A stretch of 64,000 nt of DNA from Ignavibacteria bacterium (lineage in GTDB: Bacteria > Bacteroidota > Ignavibacteria > Kapaibacteriales > Kapaibacteriaceae): the NCBI GenBank assembly GCA_947495975.1, contig CANMBE010000005.1:84873-148872 (forward strand), written 5' to 3'. Positions 9,369-17,876 of this stretch are shown here, piece after piece. Each line of letters begins with the position of its first letter. The stretch's first letter is position 1. The position numbers and the translations under genes were made by a program. Under the pieces are notes generated by a model that worked only from the letters and a program-made list of their open reading frames with translations, searched no databases and was not told the DNA's origin.

Positions 9369-9939
9369 GTATAAAGATACGGAGATCGATACAGGAAGGA
9401 ATGACCTCCTTGCTGCTATCGAGCGTTACGAACAGAGACATCAGGATGAAAGGGCTACAATTGCCCGCTTCCGAGACTTTATCCTACGGGTGCCACGATG
9501 TTTTGATCGCGAAACCACAGAGGGTCATATCACGGGCTCGGCATGGGTAGTTGATATGGACGGGTCTCACACACTGCTAACGCACCACAGAAAACTCAAT
9601 AAGTGGCTGCAGCTTGGCGGTCATGCAGATGGAGATAGCAATGTTGTGCGGGTTGCCCTTACGGAAGCGCGTGAAGAATCTGGGATCGATGACTTATCGA
9701 TTCATAACAATGACATCTTTGACCTAGACGTTCATCTAATTCCTGCTCATGGAGATGTTGCGGAACACTTTCATTACGATGTGCGTTATGTGGTGCACGC
9801 AGCACACACTGTTCACGTGGTAAGCGGAGAATCACACGATCTTGCATGGGTGTCTGTGACAGCTCTCGATACATACACAACAGAAGAATCCATGTTACGC
9901 ATGGCACACAAATGGAACACATCGAACAATCAATTCTGA
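9367..9939 (+). CDS. Nudix hydrolase with a degenerate Nudix box
   Basis: 190 aa. The fold is recognised by SAWVVDMDGSHTLLTHHRKLNKWLQLGGHADGD followed by ALTEAREESGI. Compared with the consensus GX5EX7REUXEEXGU, the EE pair and final GI are present, but the first E is a serine and the first R a threonine, so catalysis or metal binding may differ from standard family members. A subfamily starting its box with GGHADGD is familiar among uncharacterised Nudix proteins. The chosen ATG overlaps the truA start codon on the other strand; a slightly later start is possible. The SRPBCC gene starts inside its last 28 nt. Confidence 0.8.
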   Translation: MYKDTEIDTGRNDLLAAIERYEQRHQDERATIARFRDFILRVPRCFDRETTEGHITGSAWVVDMDGSHTLLTHHRKLNKWLQLGGHADGDSNVVRVALTEAREESGIDDLSIHNNDIFDLDVHLIPAHGDVAEHFHYDVRYVVHAAHTVHVVSGESHDLAWVSVTALDTYTTEESMLRMAHKWNTSNNQF

Positions 9940-10361
9940 TCAACACCTCGATAGAACGTGCGTTTCATTTTCACGACGACACTCACAACCTTCTAAAGAT
10001 TACGCCACAGAATGTAAAGGTCTCCTTTGAGACGCGTGGCAAACCAGGTCTTGACCAAGAAGTGATATTGCGCGTCCAACAATTCGGACTGTTTACAATG
10101 AATTGGCATGTAAAGATTACAGAGTACGAGCCCCCGCATCGAATGACTGATATTCAGATATCTGGTCCTTTCCAATCGTGGAAACAAACCCGACTCTTTC
10201 GTGAGGTTGGTGCTTTTTGTGAGCTCACAGATATCGTTGAATATGAACCGCCATTCGGCATACTTGGGCGCATCGCAGATGCACTTTTCATTCGACGTCA
10301 GGTCATGAACATGTTTGCCTTCCGGCAACAAGCAACGAAACGTCTTCTCGAATCATCGTAG
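9912..10361 (+). CDS. SRPBCC-fold protein (coenzyme Q-binding/START-like)
   Basis: 149 aa. The pattern IEQSILINTSIERAFHFHDDTHNLLKITP at the start and ITEYEPPHRMTDIQISGPFQSWKQTRLFRE in the middle, with a C-terminal helix, matches the SRPBCC ligand-binding superfamily (as in ligand-binding SRPBCC domain proteins of about 150 aa). The ligand is unknown. The ATG at 9912 overlaps the Nudix gene by 28 nt; a longer frame from 9846 would add residues that are only the shadow of the Nudix gene. Its end overlaps the convergent solute-binding protein gene by 9 bp. Confidence 0.7.
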   Translation: MEHIEQSILINTSIERAFHFHDDTHNLLKITPQNVKVSFETRGKPGLDQEVILRVQQFGLFTMNWHVKITEYEPPHRMTDIQISGPFQSWKQTRLFREVGAFCELTDIVEYEPPFGILGRIADALFIRRQVMNMFAFRQQATKRLLESS

Positions 10362-11429
10362 TTCAAGGACCTGCACTTTACTTCGTGCAACTTCTACGAG
10401 AGATGCTATTTCTTGTCGGCTCTTCGCCAGAAAACATCGCGACAGCATGTCTTCGATTATGGGCTCAATACTCAGCATTCGTTTCGAGTGAGGTAGGGGG
10501 CTCGACATTTGTGCAGTGCGAAGGAAACCAATCGTAAGCGAATCGCTTGTGAATGCACTATCTGTCGAAACGCGAGCTAGATCCACAGGAAAGCCAGCAT
10601 CGCTAATGCTCATACAGAACGCACGAGCTTGTGGATAGTCGCGAATGTAGCTTATGAAAGAGTGCGCCGCCGATTCATTTGCTGAGTTCTTTGCTACGCT
10701 CAACACATCGGCATTGAGTATCGAGCGCATCGGCTTTACGGAGAGTGTCGGTATGCCTCGCTCTCGCGCCATGTCAACGATCCATGGTCCGGTGAGGACC
10801 GCATCCAACTTACCATTCAGCAATGCTTGATCGAGCTGCCGGGATCTATCGATCCGTGCGTTTGGAATGGTAGTTATTCTTAAATCATCGAGCGCATCAA
10901 CGAGTGCATCGTTAAGATCTTGTGCAATTGGAACACGGGAATAGAGCTTAACGTTCGTATCTGCCCACAGGTAGGGTAAACAGCGTTTGATAACATTATG
11001 AGGGTCACTTGTTGCAAGACCAATTGAGTGGATGATCTTATGAGACTGGTGCACAAAGGCACGAACATTTACCAACCACCTCGAGGCTCGTCCGTCTGTA
11101 GAAAGAGAATCTGGAAGGTCTGCAAACACGCCAGATTCATCGAACTCTGCGAACCAATCCAGTCCCAAGTGAATGATATCAGGCTGTGTACCCGCATTAA
11201 ACGCTAGTTGTAGCTTTGACTTTCCGTCATTCCAACTCAACTCCGTCAGTTCAACATCAATTGTTGGATGCTTGTGCTCAAACACTTTGACGAGGGAATC
11301 CAGAACCGCTCTCTGTTTTGGCTCAGACCAAAAATGCCAAACGTGCAGCGTTGTAGTAGTTGCAGCCTCACGATTACATGCCGTCAGTGCTAATACAGTG
11401 AGAAAGAGCAACGGAAGTTGAAGACGCAT
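10353..11429 (-). CDS. Extracellular solute-binding lipoprotein (family 1, sugar-type)
   Basis: 358 aa. Lipoprotein signal with lipobox ALTAC (Cys18). The mature protein begins TTTTLHVWHFWSEPKQRAVLDSLVKVFEHKHPTIDVELTELSWNDGKSKLQLAFNAGTQPDIIHLGLDWFAEF, the N-lobe pattern of ABC sugar/oligosaccharide-binding proteins (MalE/UgpB class). No ABC permease or ATPase is adjacent; instead it is the last gene after PBP2 (6 nt gap). It could be an orphan receptor for remote permeases, or it may bind a glycan in the envelope assembly context of its operon. The operon link is seen; the function is inferred. Confidence 0.8.
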   Translation of the reverse strand: MRLQLPLLFLTVLALTACNREAATTTTLHVWHFWSEPKQRAVLDSLVKVFEHKHPTIDVELTELSWNDGKSKLQLAFNAGTQPDIIHLGLDWFAEFDESGVFADLPDSLSTDGRASRWLVNVRAFVHQSHKIIHSIGLATSDPHNVIKRCLPYLWADTNVKLYSRVPIAQDLNDALVDALDDLRITTIPNARIDRSRQLDQALLNGKLDAVLTGPWIVDMARERGIPTLSVKPMRSILNADVLSVAKNSANESAAHSFISYIRDYPQARAFCMSISDAGFPVDLARVSTDSAFTSDSLTIGFLRTAQMSSPLPHSKRMLSIEPIIEDMLSRCFLAKSRQEIASLVEVARSKVQVLELR

Positions 11430-11434
11430 TGTAT

Positions 11435-13390
11435 TTACCGCCGAAGACTAACATCAGTGCGAGAAACTGCACGTGCACTTGGGGCCACAACAGGCCCTTT
11501 GAACGGCCTTGCAAATGGACCACGATGCTTAGGCAGCGTGTCTTGTACTGTAATTCGAGAAGGTGTTGCTCCGGCCTGTTTTAACCACGTTGAGTCACGT
11601 GGAACATCAGGCGGCCATGTTCTATTGAAAAACAGATCGAGGAGCTTCCCTGCAATCGGAACGGCAAACTGTGCTCCAAACCCCTTTCCCTCACCAGTTA
11701 CGACGAGTGCAATTTTGGGGTTGTTCTTTGGCGCAAAACAGATAAACCACGATTGATCAGGTTTGCCTCGTGGAGCTTGGGCTGTTCCCGTCTTTCCGCA
11801 GATATCAAGATTGAGAGTTTTCAAGGATTGAGCTGTTCCTTCTTCCACCACGCTTGACAGCGCATTCTGAACAAGTTCGAACCACTTCTTCTCGATAGGA
11901 ATCTGTCGAGACTCAAATGATGTTGTATTCCTCTTATTGAGTTTCTTGCTGTAGATTTCTCGAACAGCATGTGGCTGACACCATACCCCGCCATTCGCAA
12001 TGGCAGCTGTATACGCGCATAGTTGAAGAGGCGTAACTTGCACCTCACCCTGACCAATACCCCAGTTCATGAGGGCATAATCAGTCCAGTTGCCTTTTCC
12101 CCACCGTCTGTCCATAAAGGCGCGTGATGGTAGGATTCCTGCGCCCTCCTCAATGAGATCAATTCGTGTCTTTTGTCCAAAACCTAAGAGGGCGGCGTAA
12201 TAATGAAAGCGCTCTACTCCCATCTTCAATCCAACTTGATAGAAGTATGAGTTGCAGGAGACCTTTAGTGCATACGTTACATCAATGAGACCATGGACCC
12301 CACCATGGCACGTTGCAAATCGGTTGCCATATTTATACCCTCCTGCGCACATCAAACGGGTTGTTGGTGTTATAACGCCTTCCTGAAGCCCCATGAGTGC
12401 CATCATTGGCTTCCAGGTTGAACCAGGGGAGTAGATTGGCTGTGTAACTCGATTGAATTGTGGTTCTTCTGGATTTTGAAGCAGCTCATTGTAGAACTTC
12501 CTCGCACCCTTTCCTGCGAAGGAGCGCAAATTGAAGTCGGGTTTACTCGCCATACAGATAACCTCGCCATTTCGTGGATCAAGTGCCACTACGGCTCCAC
12601 GCGATGTGCCAAGTAGCTTCTCGGCCAGCTCTTGCATATCTATATCCAACCCGAGATAGAGATCATTTCCTTCTAAACCTGCGAGATCACTCTTTCCATC
12701 GTTAAAACTTGCTACACGTTGGCCGTTTTTGTTCACCGCAACAAAGACGAGACCTTTTTGACCCCTTACGTTTGCTTCATATGATCTTTCCAAGCCGGTC
12801 TTACCAGTTGCATCACCCGGAGCGTATGCATCGCCCAGGTTGGTGAGATCATACTCACTCACTTCACGCACAAATCCAAGCAGGTGTGCAGCGTTCCCAT
12901 CAAAAGCATACAGACGTCTTGGATCCACAATGAGATCTACACCTGGTAAGGAGTCGCGCTGCTCTTCAATTGCGGCGATCACATCAATCTCAACATCGCG
13001 ACCATACGAAAGTTTTGCGGGCGCGAATTTGTTGTAGGCGGCAGACTTTCGTACATCGATCCAAATTGCTGTATCAGCAACCCCAAGTATTCGTGATAGT
13101 CGCATGCAAGCACTATCGGTGAATTCGTATGGCGTGATTGTTATAGAGAAGCCTGGTGCATTCTGAACTATTGCTCTTCCATTACGATCATAGATCATTC
13201 CCCGAAATGGCTCTGTTGAAATCTGTTTTATAGCCTGCGCTTCTGCCTTCAGCTTATACGCATTGCCCTGAATTATTTGGAGCCAGGCGAGTCTGCCAAT
13301 ATAGATTACGCTGATTGCAAGAATCAGAATTCGAAAAATTTGTTGGCGCTGTACTGAGCCAAAAGATCCATTACCTGGAAAGACGCTCAT
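11435..13390 (-). CDS. mrdA: Penicillin-binding protein 2 (elongasome transpeptidase)
   Basis: 651 aa. A single N-terminal TM (about 18-38) is followed by the PBP dimerisation region (FRGMIYDRNGRAIVQN; a region ending GLERSYE) and a transpeptidase domain with all active-site motifs: S324-T-W-K327 (SxxK), S378-C-N380 (SxN) and K533-T-G535. Length and motif order fit PBP2, the cell-elongation crosslinking enzyme, rather than PBP3/FtsI. In many bacteria mrdA lies with mreCD and rodA; here it lies between a Wzy/WaaL-like gene (4-nt ATGA overlap) and a solute-binding protein. A tail of about 80 residues follows the KTG motif, rich in Pro and Arg at the very end. Confidence 0.93.
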   Translation of the reverse strand: MSVFPGNGSFGSVQRQQIFRILILAISVIYIGRLAWLQIIQGNAYKLKAEAQAIKQISTEPFRGMIYDRNGRAIVQNAPGFSITITPYEFTDSACMRLSRILGVADTAIWIDVRKSAAYNKFAPAKLSYGRDVEIDVIAAIEEQRDSLPGVDLIVDPRRLYAFDGNAAHLLGFVREVSEYDLTNLGDAYAPGDATGKTGLERSYEANVRGQKGLVFVAVNKNGQRVASFNDGKSDLAGLEGNDLYLGLDIDMQELAEKLLGTSRGAVVALDPRNGEVICMASKPDFNLRSFAGKGARKFYNELLQNPEEPQFNRVTQPIYSPGSTWKPMMALMGLQEGVITPTTRLMCAGGYKYGNRFATCHGGVHGLIDVTYALKVSCNSYFYQVGLKMGVERFHYYAALLGFGQKTRIDLIEEGAGILPSRAFMDRRWGKGNWTDYALMNWGIGQGEVQVTPLQLCAYTAAIANGGVWCQPHAVREIYSKKLNKRNTTSFESRQIPIEKKWFELVQNALSSVVEEGTAQSLKTLNLDICGKTGTAQAPRGKPDQSWFICFAPKNNPKIALVVTGEGKGFGAQFAVPIAGKLLDLFFNRTWPPDVPRDSTWLKQAGATPSRITVQDTLPKHRGPFARPFKGPVVAPSARAVSRTDVSLRR

Positions 13391-14736
13391 TGTAGCAGGT
13401 GTTTTTGATGTTCAGCCCTCGCGCGTCGGATGAATTCTTCCGACATCGCTATTGAGGCAAAGATGAACGCAAACATAACGTTTCCGTATCGCTGGTCGAA
13501 GATCCCAGCCATAAAGATGTTAACATACATCGCAGGAATAAATGCTAACACGCCAACTGCTAGCGAACGAGCTAGCGGAGGGGCTGAAGGATGTCGAGAT
13601 TGCAGTGCGGCAAAGAGTGAACGAATTGAAAATCCAATCAGCACAGCAAAGAGGATAAATGCCGTAGGAAAACCCAGCTTATGAATTATTCCCACATAAC
13701 CTATATGAACAAATGAGGTGCTATTGTGCCATTGCTCGATGGGTGCCCAGGTTACAAACCTGGCTCGAAGTCCATTGCCCCCAAGTGGAGCTTCTTTCAC
13801 CTTGCGCCAGGCATTATTTACTTCAATGATGCGAGTCTCAAATGACCTATCGCCCCCTGAAAGTTGGCTAGACGACGTGAATCTGCTCTGAACAAGATTG
13901 ATCGCAACTTCTGCAACTTTTGGATTGATGGCGTAGAATGTCATAATCGTAATTGTTGACAAGGCTATCGTTGCTGTAACGAGGCGAATATTCTGCTTAA
14001 GCTTCATGAAGAACATAGCAATAAGAGTGCAAGCAAAAACAAGCACCCAGAGTGTTCGAGTGAATGTCAATACCAATGCAGCAACGTTGAGGATGACCAC
14101 AAACGAAGTGAGAAACTTTGTTTTCCACTTTGAATTAAAAATGATCACAACGCAAATGCAGATAGAGAGCAGAAAGATCGGGCCAAGCGTTGCAGAACGT
14201 GATGCGGTAATCTGATAGGCATAGATCATATTCTCTGCCATTCGCTGCTTAAAGCTATATGCGCTATACAAAGCCATAAGCGACGAAGAAACTGCAGCCA
14301 ATCCTAAGAACTGTCGAAACGATTTCTCGTTTTCACCAAACACGTCACGAAAAGGGAAATAGTACAGCATTAAAAGGAAGTAAGACCAGTCTACTGCCCA
14401 ACCGAATAGCTCAATCGAGTTGAGCTTAGCCACAATGATGTTGGCAAATGCTGCCACTATGAAGAAGATCAAGAGAAAATCAGTCCAGCCCCTAATGAGA
14501 GGACGAGGGTTCAACGCCATTCGCCACAACATCCAGAGGATGATCGTTCCGGTGAAAAGTCCACCGCTTATAGATTCCGAAACCGATACGCCTTTTCCGG
14601 TATCAGTGAGGAAGAACGGGAGTGCTACTAAGAACAGTCCAAGCCATACTTTCGGAAAGCGGATCATGAGCATGATCAGTGCTATAGCACCGGCAATAGC
14701 AGGAAGCAGCCACGGCCAATCAGCAAAGATGCTCAC
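13387..14736 (-). CDS. O-antigen ligase / polymerase-like membrane protein (WaaL/Wzy type)
   Basis: 449 aa with about 10-12 hydrophobic segments, and a large polar loop at about residues 290-340 containing GGDRSFETRIIEVNNAWRKVKEAPLGGNGLRARFVTW and HNSTSFVHIGYVGIIHKLG. This arrangement (late periplasmic loop with a conserved H and G-N-G, then HN.. in front of a TM) is typical of the O-antigen ligase/polymerase family (Wzy_C, PF04932), which joins polysaccharide units or transfers them to an acceptor in the periplasm. Start and stop overlap both neighbours as ATGA (Wzz upstream, mrdA downstream), so the four genes are translationally coupled or nearly so. Confidence 0.8.
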   Translation of the reverse strand: MSIFADWPWLLPAIAGAIALIMLMIRFPKVWLGLFLVALPFFLTDTGKGVSVSESISGGLFTGTIILWMLWRMALNPRPLIRGWTDFLLIFFIVAAFANIIVAKLNSIELFGWAVDWSYFLLMLYYFPFRDVFGENEKSFRQFLGLAAVSSSLMALYSAYSFKQRMAENMIYAYQITASRSATLGPIFLLSICICVVIIFNSKWKTKFLTSFVVILNVAALVLTFTRTLWVLVFACTLIAMFFMKLKQNIRLVTATIALSTITIMTFYAINPKVAEVAINLVQSRFTSSSQLSGGDRSFETRIIEVNNAWRKVKEAPLGGNGLRARFVTWAPIEQWHNSTSFVHIGYVGIIHKLGFPTAFILFAVLIGFSIRSLFAALQSRHPSAPPLARSLAVGVLAFIPAMYVNIFMAGIFDQRYGNVMFAFIFASIAMSEEFIRRARAEHQKHLLQ

Positions 14737-15866
14737 ACGATTTCGTTACGATGCTGCATCATGGAGTTCCAACCGCGTTTTGCAAGTAGGAAAAGAAGAG
14801 AGAGGATCATTACACCAAGCCCCGTGCCAGCCGCCATAAATAATCGTTTCGGGCGGTCGCGTTTTTCAGCAGGAATGGGCTCGTCAATGACAATGAGTGA
14901 CGGTGCAGATTTATGCATGTCTAATCGCGCTTGCTCTAATGAAGGCAATAGAAAAGCTTTGAGTTTAGTGTAGGCCTCAAACTCGGCAAATATGAGCATG
15001 TATCGAGCGCCAATTGTGGCAGCGTCAGTTAGTGCAAAATTCCCTGCGAAGCCCTTCTGTGTCTGCGACTTTTCAAACTGAACGCGAAGTTGTTCTACGA
15101 GTACTTTTGTACTTCGCACTTGAGGATCATTGGCACCATAATTATGTTCTAGCAATCCAAGAATTGTCTCCTGTTTGAGCAATTCGCCCTTTGATTCTGC
15201 GAGTGCTTTGGCTGAGGCTGATGCTTGGTCTAGGGGAGAGAAAAGTCTGTAGTTGCGCGAATATCTTCCCAATGAATCTGTTAGTGCACTGAGAGCAGAA
15301 TCCATGACGGTCAATCGTATTTCGAGATACGAGGCCGACTTTTCGGCTTCGGCACGTTGTATGTGATTCGTAATATCATTGGCGTAGGACACAAAGGCAT
15401 CGCACATCGTTACGGCCTTATGAGGATCTCGACTCCAAATCGAAATTTCATAGTTGCCTTCAGTATGAAGATTCACCTCGAGATTATCTTCGAATTCCGA
15501 CCGCACGTCCTTCATCGGCTGCTCTTCCATCTCGTATTCCTTTACCAAGTCAAATCGCTTAATCATTGAGTCGCGAATTGTCCGGGTAAAGAGTATCGTA
15601 ATGAACTCGTAGCTCTCTGAAGACTTGCCACCTAATTTGGAAAGACCAATGTCTTTCAATGTCGATGAAATTCCACCTAATGCTGATCCCAACCCACCTA
15701 CGTCTGAAGAGGGGGGCACGCAATTGACGGTAGCTTTAAAATATTCTGGTAGTGTTCGGGCATAGACATACACGCCAACAGTTGTCACCAACGTTAGTCC
15801 GAGAACTAGCCATTTGAACCGAAAAAGGTAGCGGATAATATCCGAGGTCGGAAAAGGTTCCGTCAT
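14733..15866 (-). CDS. Wzz-family polysaccharide chain-length determinant
   Basis: 377 aa. One TM near the N-terminus (residues about 17-35; FKWLVLGLTLVTTVGVYVYA) followed by LPEYFKATVNCVPPSS, a long helical periplasmic part with coiled-coil segments, and a C-terminal TM (MAAGTGLGVMILSLLFLL) preceded by the proline-rich PIPAEKRDRPKRL. This is the Wzz/PCP-1 topology; no kinase domain follows, so it is not a Wzc-type tyrosine kinase. It would set the length of polysaccharide made by the polymerase encoded next (4-nt overlap). The methyltransferase gene lies 46 nt upstream on the same strand. Confidence 0.85.
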   Translation of the reverse strand: MTEPFPTSDIIRYLFRFKWLVLGLTLVTTVGVYVYARTLPEYFKATVNCVPPSSDVGGLGSALGGISSTLKDIGLSKLGGKSSESYEFITILFTRTIRDSMIKRFDLVKEYEMEEQPMKDVRSEFEDNLEVNLHTEGNYEISIWSRDPHKAVTMCDAFVSYANDITNHIQRAEAEKSASYLEIRLTVMDSALSALTDSLGRYSRNYRLFSPLDQASASAKALAESKGELLKQETILGLLEHNYGANDPQVRSTKVLVEQLRVQFEKSQTQKGFAGNFALTDAATIGARYMLIFAEFEAYTKLKAFLLPSLEQARLDMHKSAPSLIVIDEPIPAEKRDRPKRLFMAAGTGLGVMILSLLFLLAKRGWNSMMQHRNEIV

Positions 15867-15912
15867 GATTCTCGAGTGAGAGTGGGTAGATGAAAACTAC
15901 AATGAAAAACTA

Positions 15913-16638
15913 CTAACGACGAGCAACAATGAGCATGTTGGGTGTTTTGATTGTTGCTGACCAGCTGATGCCGTCAACAACATGGGAACAACGGTTGATG
16001 AGAGTAAAAACTGGACTTAGCATTGCACGAACGGCTGACGTAAAGATTCCGCCACCTATTGGCTGGACAGGCAGTATCTCAACTGATGAATATGGCAGTG
16101 ACGCAAACAATTCAAGAACAGATCCTTTGTTTAAATGGAGCTCGTGGGTGAGATCTCCGAAAGATAAGGCAGTTCCATGTAGCGCATCCACGTTTGGCGT
16201 GCGCATAATTAACGTCCCACCAGTTTCCAAAAGCGAATGAATCAACGTGAGCGCCTGGATTGCTTCTGAGCGGGTAAGATGCTCGATCACATCGAACATC
16301 GTTACGAGATCCACTGCACTTTCCGTAGCAATTGCAGAGAAGAGATCTCCATTTTCTACACATGTCAAACCCAACGACTTTGCAAGTTGGACCTGCTCAT
16401 CGCTTCGATCAACACCGCGCAGATTTACATAGCCTTGATCTCGCATGTACAGCAGGAACGCGCCATAGCCACACCCGAGATCGAGTACTTTCGCAGTCTT
16501 GCCTTGCGGGAGAAATGCAGCAATGGATCGCTCTAAACCGCGATGCTCTGTTGCAACACGCTCTCTTGCGTCCTCCAATGAAGAAAAGCGAGATTGTACC
16601 GATGTGTATCGATTGTAGAAGTGTTGACGATGATCCAT
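15913..16638 (-). CDS. SAM-dependent class I methyltransferase
   Basis: 241 aa. SAM-binding motif I VLDLGCGYGAFL at about residues 51-62, an acidic post-I position in LRGVDRSDEQV, and a motif II/III segment VDLVTMFDVIEHLTRSEAIQAL, the Methyltransf_23/11 pattern seen in UbiG-like and sugar methyltransferases. Its position as the first gene of the Wzz/ligase operon suggests methylation of a sugar or lipid in the polysaccharide pathway, but the substrate cannot be read from the sequence. The upstream spacer (16639-16721) is shared with a divergent glycosyltransferase gene and contains a 12-bp inverted repeat. Confidence 0.8.
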   Translation of the reverse strand: MDHRQHFYNRYTSVQSRFSSLEDARERVATEHRGLERSIAAFLPQGKTAKVLDLGCGYGAFLLYMRDQGYVNLRGVDRSDEQVQLAKSLGLTCVENGDLFSAIATESAVDLVTMFDVIEHLTRSEAIQALTLIHSLLETGGTLIMRTPNVDALHGTALSFGDLTHELHLNKGSVLELFASLPYSSVEILPVQPIGGGIFTSAVRAMLSPVFTLINRCSHVVDGISWSATIKTPNMLIVARR

Positions 16639-16674
16639 ACGTGGTTCCGCGACGTTCGAGGCTCATTCCTCGTG

Positions 16675-16717
16675 TACGAAGATACGAGAAGGTGTTTGCC
16701 TACAGCGTATCTTCGTA
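16675..16717. promoter_or_regulatory. 12-bp inverted repeat in a divergent promoter region
   Basis: TACGAAGATACG at 16675-16686 is the exact reverse complement of 16706-16717, with a 19-nt centre. Each arm carries a TATCTTCG box (TAnnTTTG with one change) pointing outward: plus strand 16708-16715, 6 nt before the GT4 start, and minus strand 16677-16684, 38 nt before the methyltransferase start. Read as back-to-back promoter boxes, or as an operator for both genes. Confidence 0.45.
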
Positions 16718-16721
16718 AAGT

Positions 16722-17876
16722 ATGAGCCCACTTCACCTTGGCTTCGCCTGTGTTTGGAACCGAGACGGTAACCGCGAGCAGACATGGTCACACACACCAA
16801 TACATCTCTGGAAAGCCATTGAGCGGCGCGGCGATGTGGTTATCCACGATGTACCAGTCCGCATGCCGCGTATCGTTGACCTGTTTTTTAGAACGCTTTC
16901 GATGCGTTTCGTTGACGGTAGACGCTGGTCAACATGGGCACTCCGCCCAACATTTTCGCGGCTCAACCACATTGCTTTGAAAAGATCAATTGCTAAAGCA
17001 GGTGCCATAGATGCTATTCTCGATATGGGAGAACAGGGGCCTATAGACGTGCCTCTCTATGTGTATCAGGACTTCTGCTTCGGTCATGGAATTGAGATGT
17101 ACAATCATACCGGACATTTTCCACACGGCTGGTCAGGAATTAGTCTGGCCGGATTCAAACGTCGGGCACAATTACAGGCACAATCGTATGCTTCGTGCGC
17201 TGGTGTGTTCACCATGAGTCAGTGGAACGCAGATTATCTTGTCCGCTCTGGGCTCATTGAGGCCTCCCGCGTTCATGTGGTTCATGCAGGAATGAATGTC
17301 CCCGTAGATCCACCAACAGAGGACTTGTTGGTGAGGAAACGCTCAAGAAATATACGGACGCTCCTCTTTGTTGGACGCGAGTTTCATCGGAAAGGGGGCG
17401 ATCTTGTTGTTGCAGCATTCGAAAAAGCGAAACGATTATCGTCTCGTCCCCTGCGTCTCATTGTTGCTGGACCTCACCAATGGCCATTGCATGGAAGTAT
17501 TCCAGAAGGTGTAGAATTCATTGGCGAAGCATCTCTCGGCATTTTACGAGAACATATGCGCAATGCTGATGTTATGGTTATGCCATCTCGATTTGAAGCA
17601 TTTGGAATAGTCTTCATCGAAGCGCTAGCAGCAGGTACACCCGTCATTGGACGTCGCGCTTTTGCAATGCCAGAGTTCATCAAGCATGGTCACAATGGAA
17701 TGCTTATTGATCATGATGATCCCTCGTTGCTTGCTGAGGTAATGATTAGTGTGGTAGAGAACGAGATAATTGCCCGTACATGCAACAGCGAGGCCAATCA
17801 GGTAGCTTCATACTACTCTTGGGATAGAGTGGCAGCCGATATGATTGATGTAATCTCATCGCAATTGCATCGATGA
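16722..17876 (+). CDS. GT4-family glycosyltransferase
   Basis: 384 aa. The C-terminal half shows the GT-B nucleotide-sugar site: LLFVGREFHRKGGDLVVAAFEKA and VMPSRFEAFGIVFIEALAAGTPVIG, containing the E-x7-E type acidic pair of the family. The N-terminal half is divergent. It starts 6 nt after a TATCTTCG box with no clear Shine-Dalgarno, so a leaderless transcript is possible. Its stop overlaps the next GT4 start (ATGA). Likely a cytoplasmic enzyme adding a sugar to the surface polysaccharide made by the divergent Wzz/ligase operon; donor and acceptor unknown. Confidence 0.85.
   Translation: MSPLHLGFACVWNRDGNREQTWSHTPIHLWKAIERRGDVVIHDVPVRMPRIVDLFFRTLSMRFVDGRRWSTWALRPTFSRLNHIALKRSIAKAGAIDAILDMGEQGPIDVPLYVYQDFCFGHGIEMYNHTGHFPHGWSGISLAGFKRRAQLQAQSYASCAGVFTMSQWNADYLVRSGLIEASRVHVVHAGMNVPVDPPTEDLLVRKRSRNIRTLLFVGREFHRKGGDLVVAAFEKAKRLSSRPLRLIVAGPHQWPLHGSIPEGVEFIGEASLGILREHMRNADVMVMPSRFEAFGIVFIEALAAGTPVIGRRAFAMPEFIKHGHNGMLIDHDDPSLLAEVMISVVENEIIARTCNSEANQVASYYSWDRVAADMIDVISSQLHR

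Noticed and set aside
15709..15717. A six-G version (AGGGGGGC) that could be counted with the AGGGGGC motif.
   Set aside because: It has six G, so it was left out of the count.
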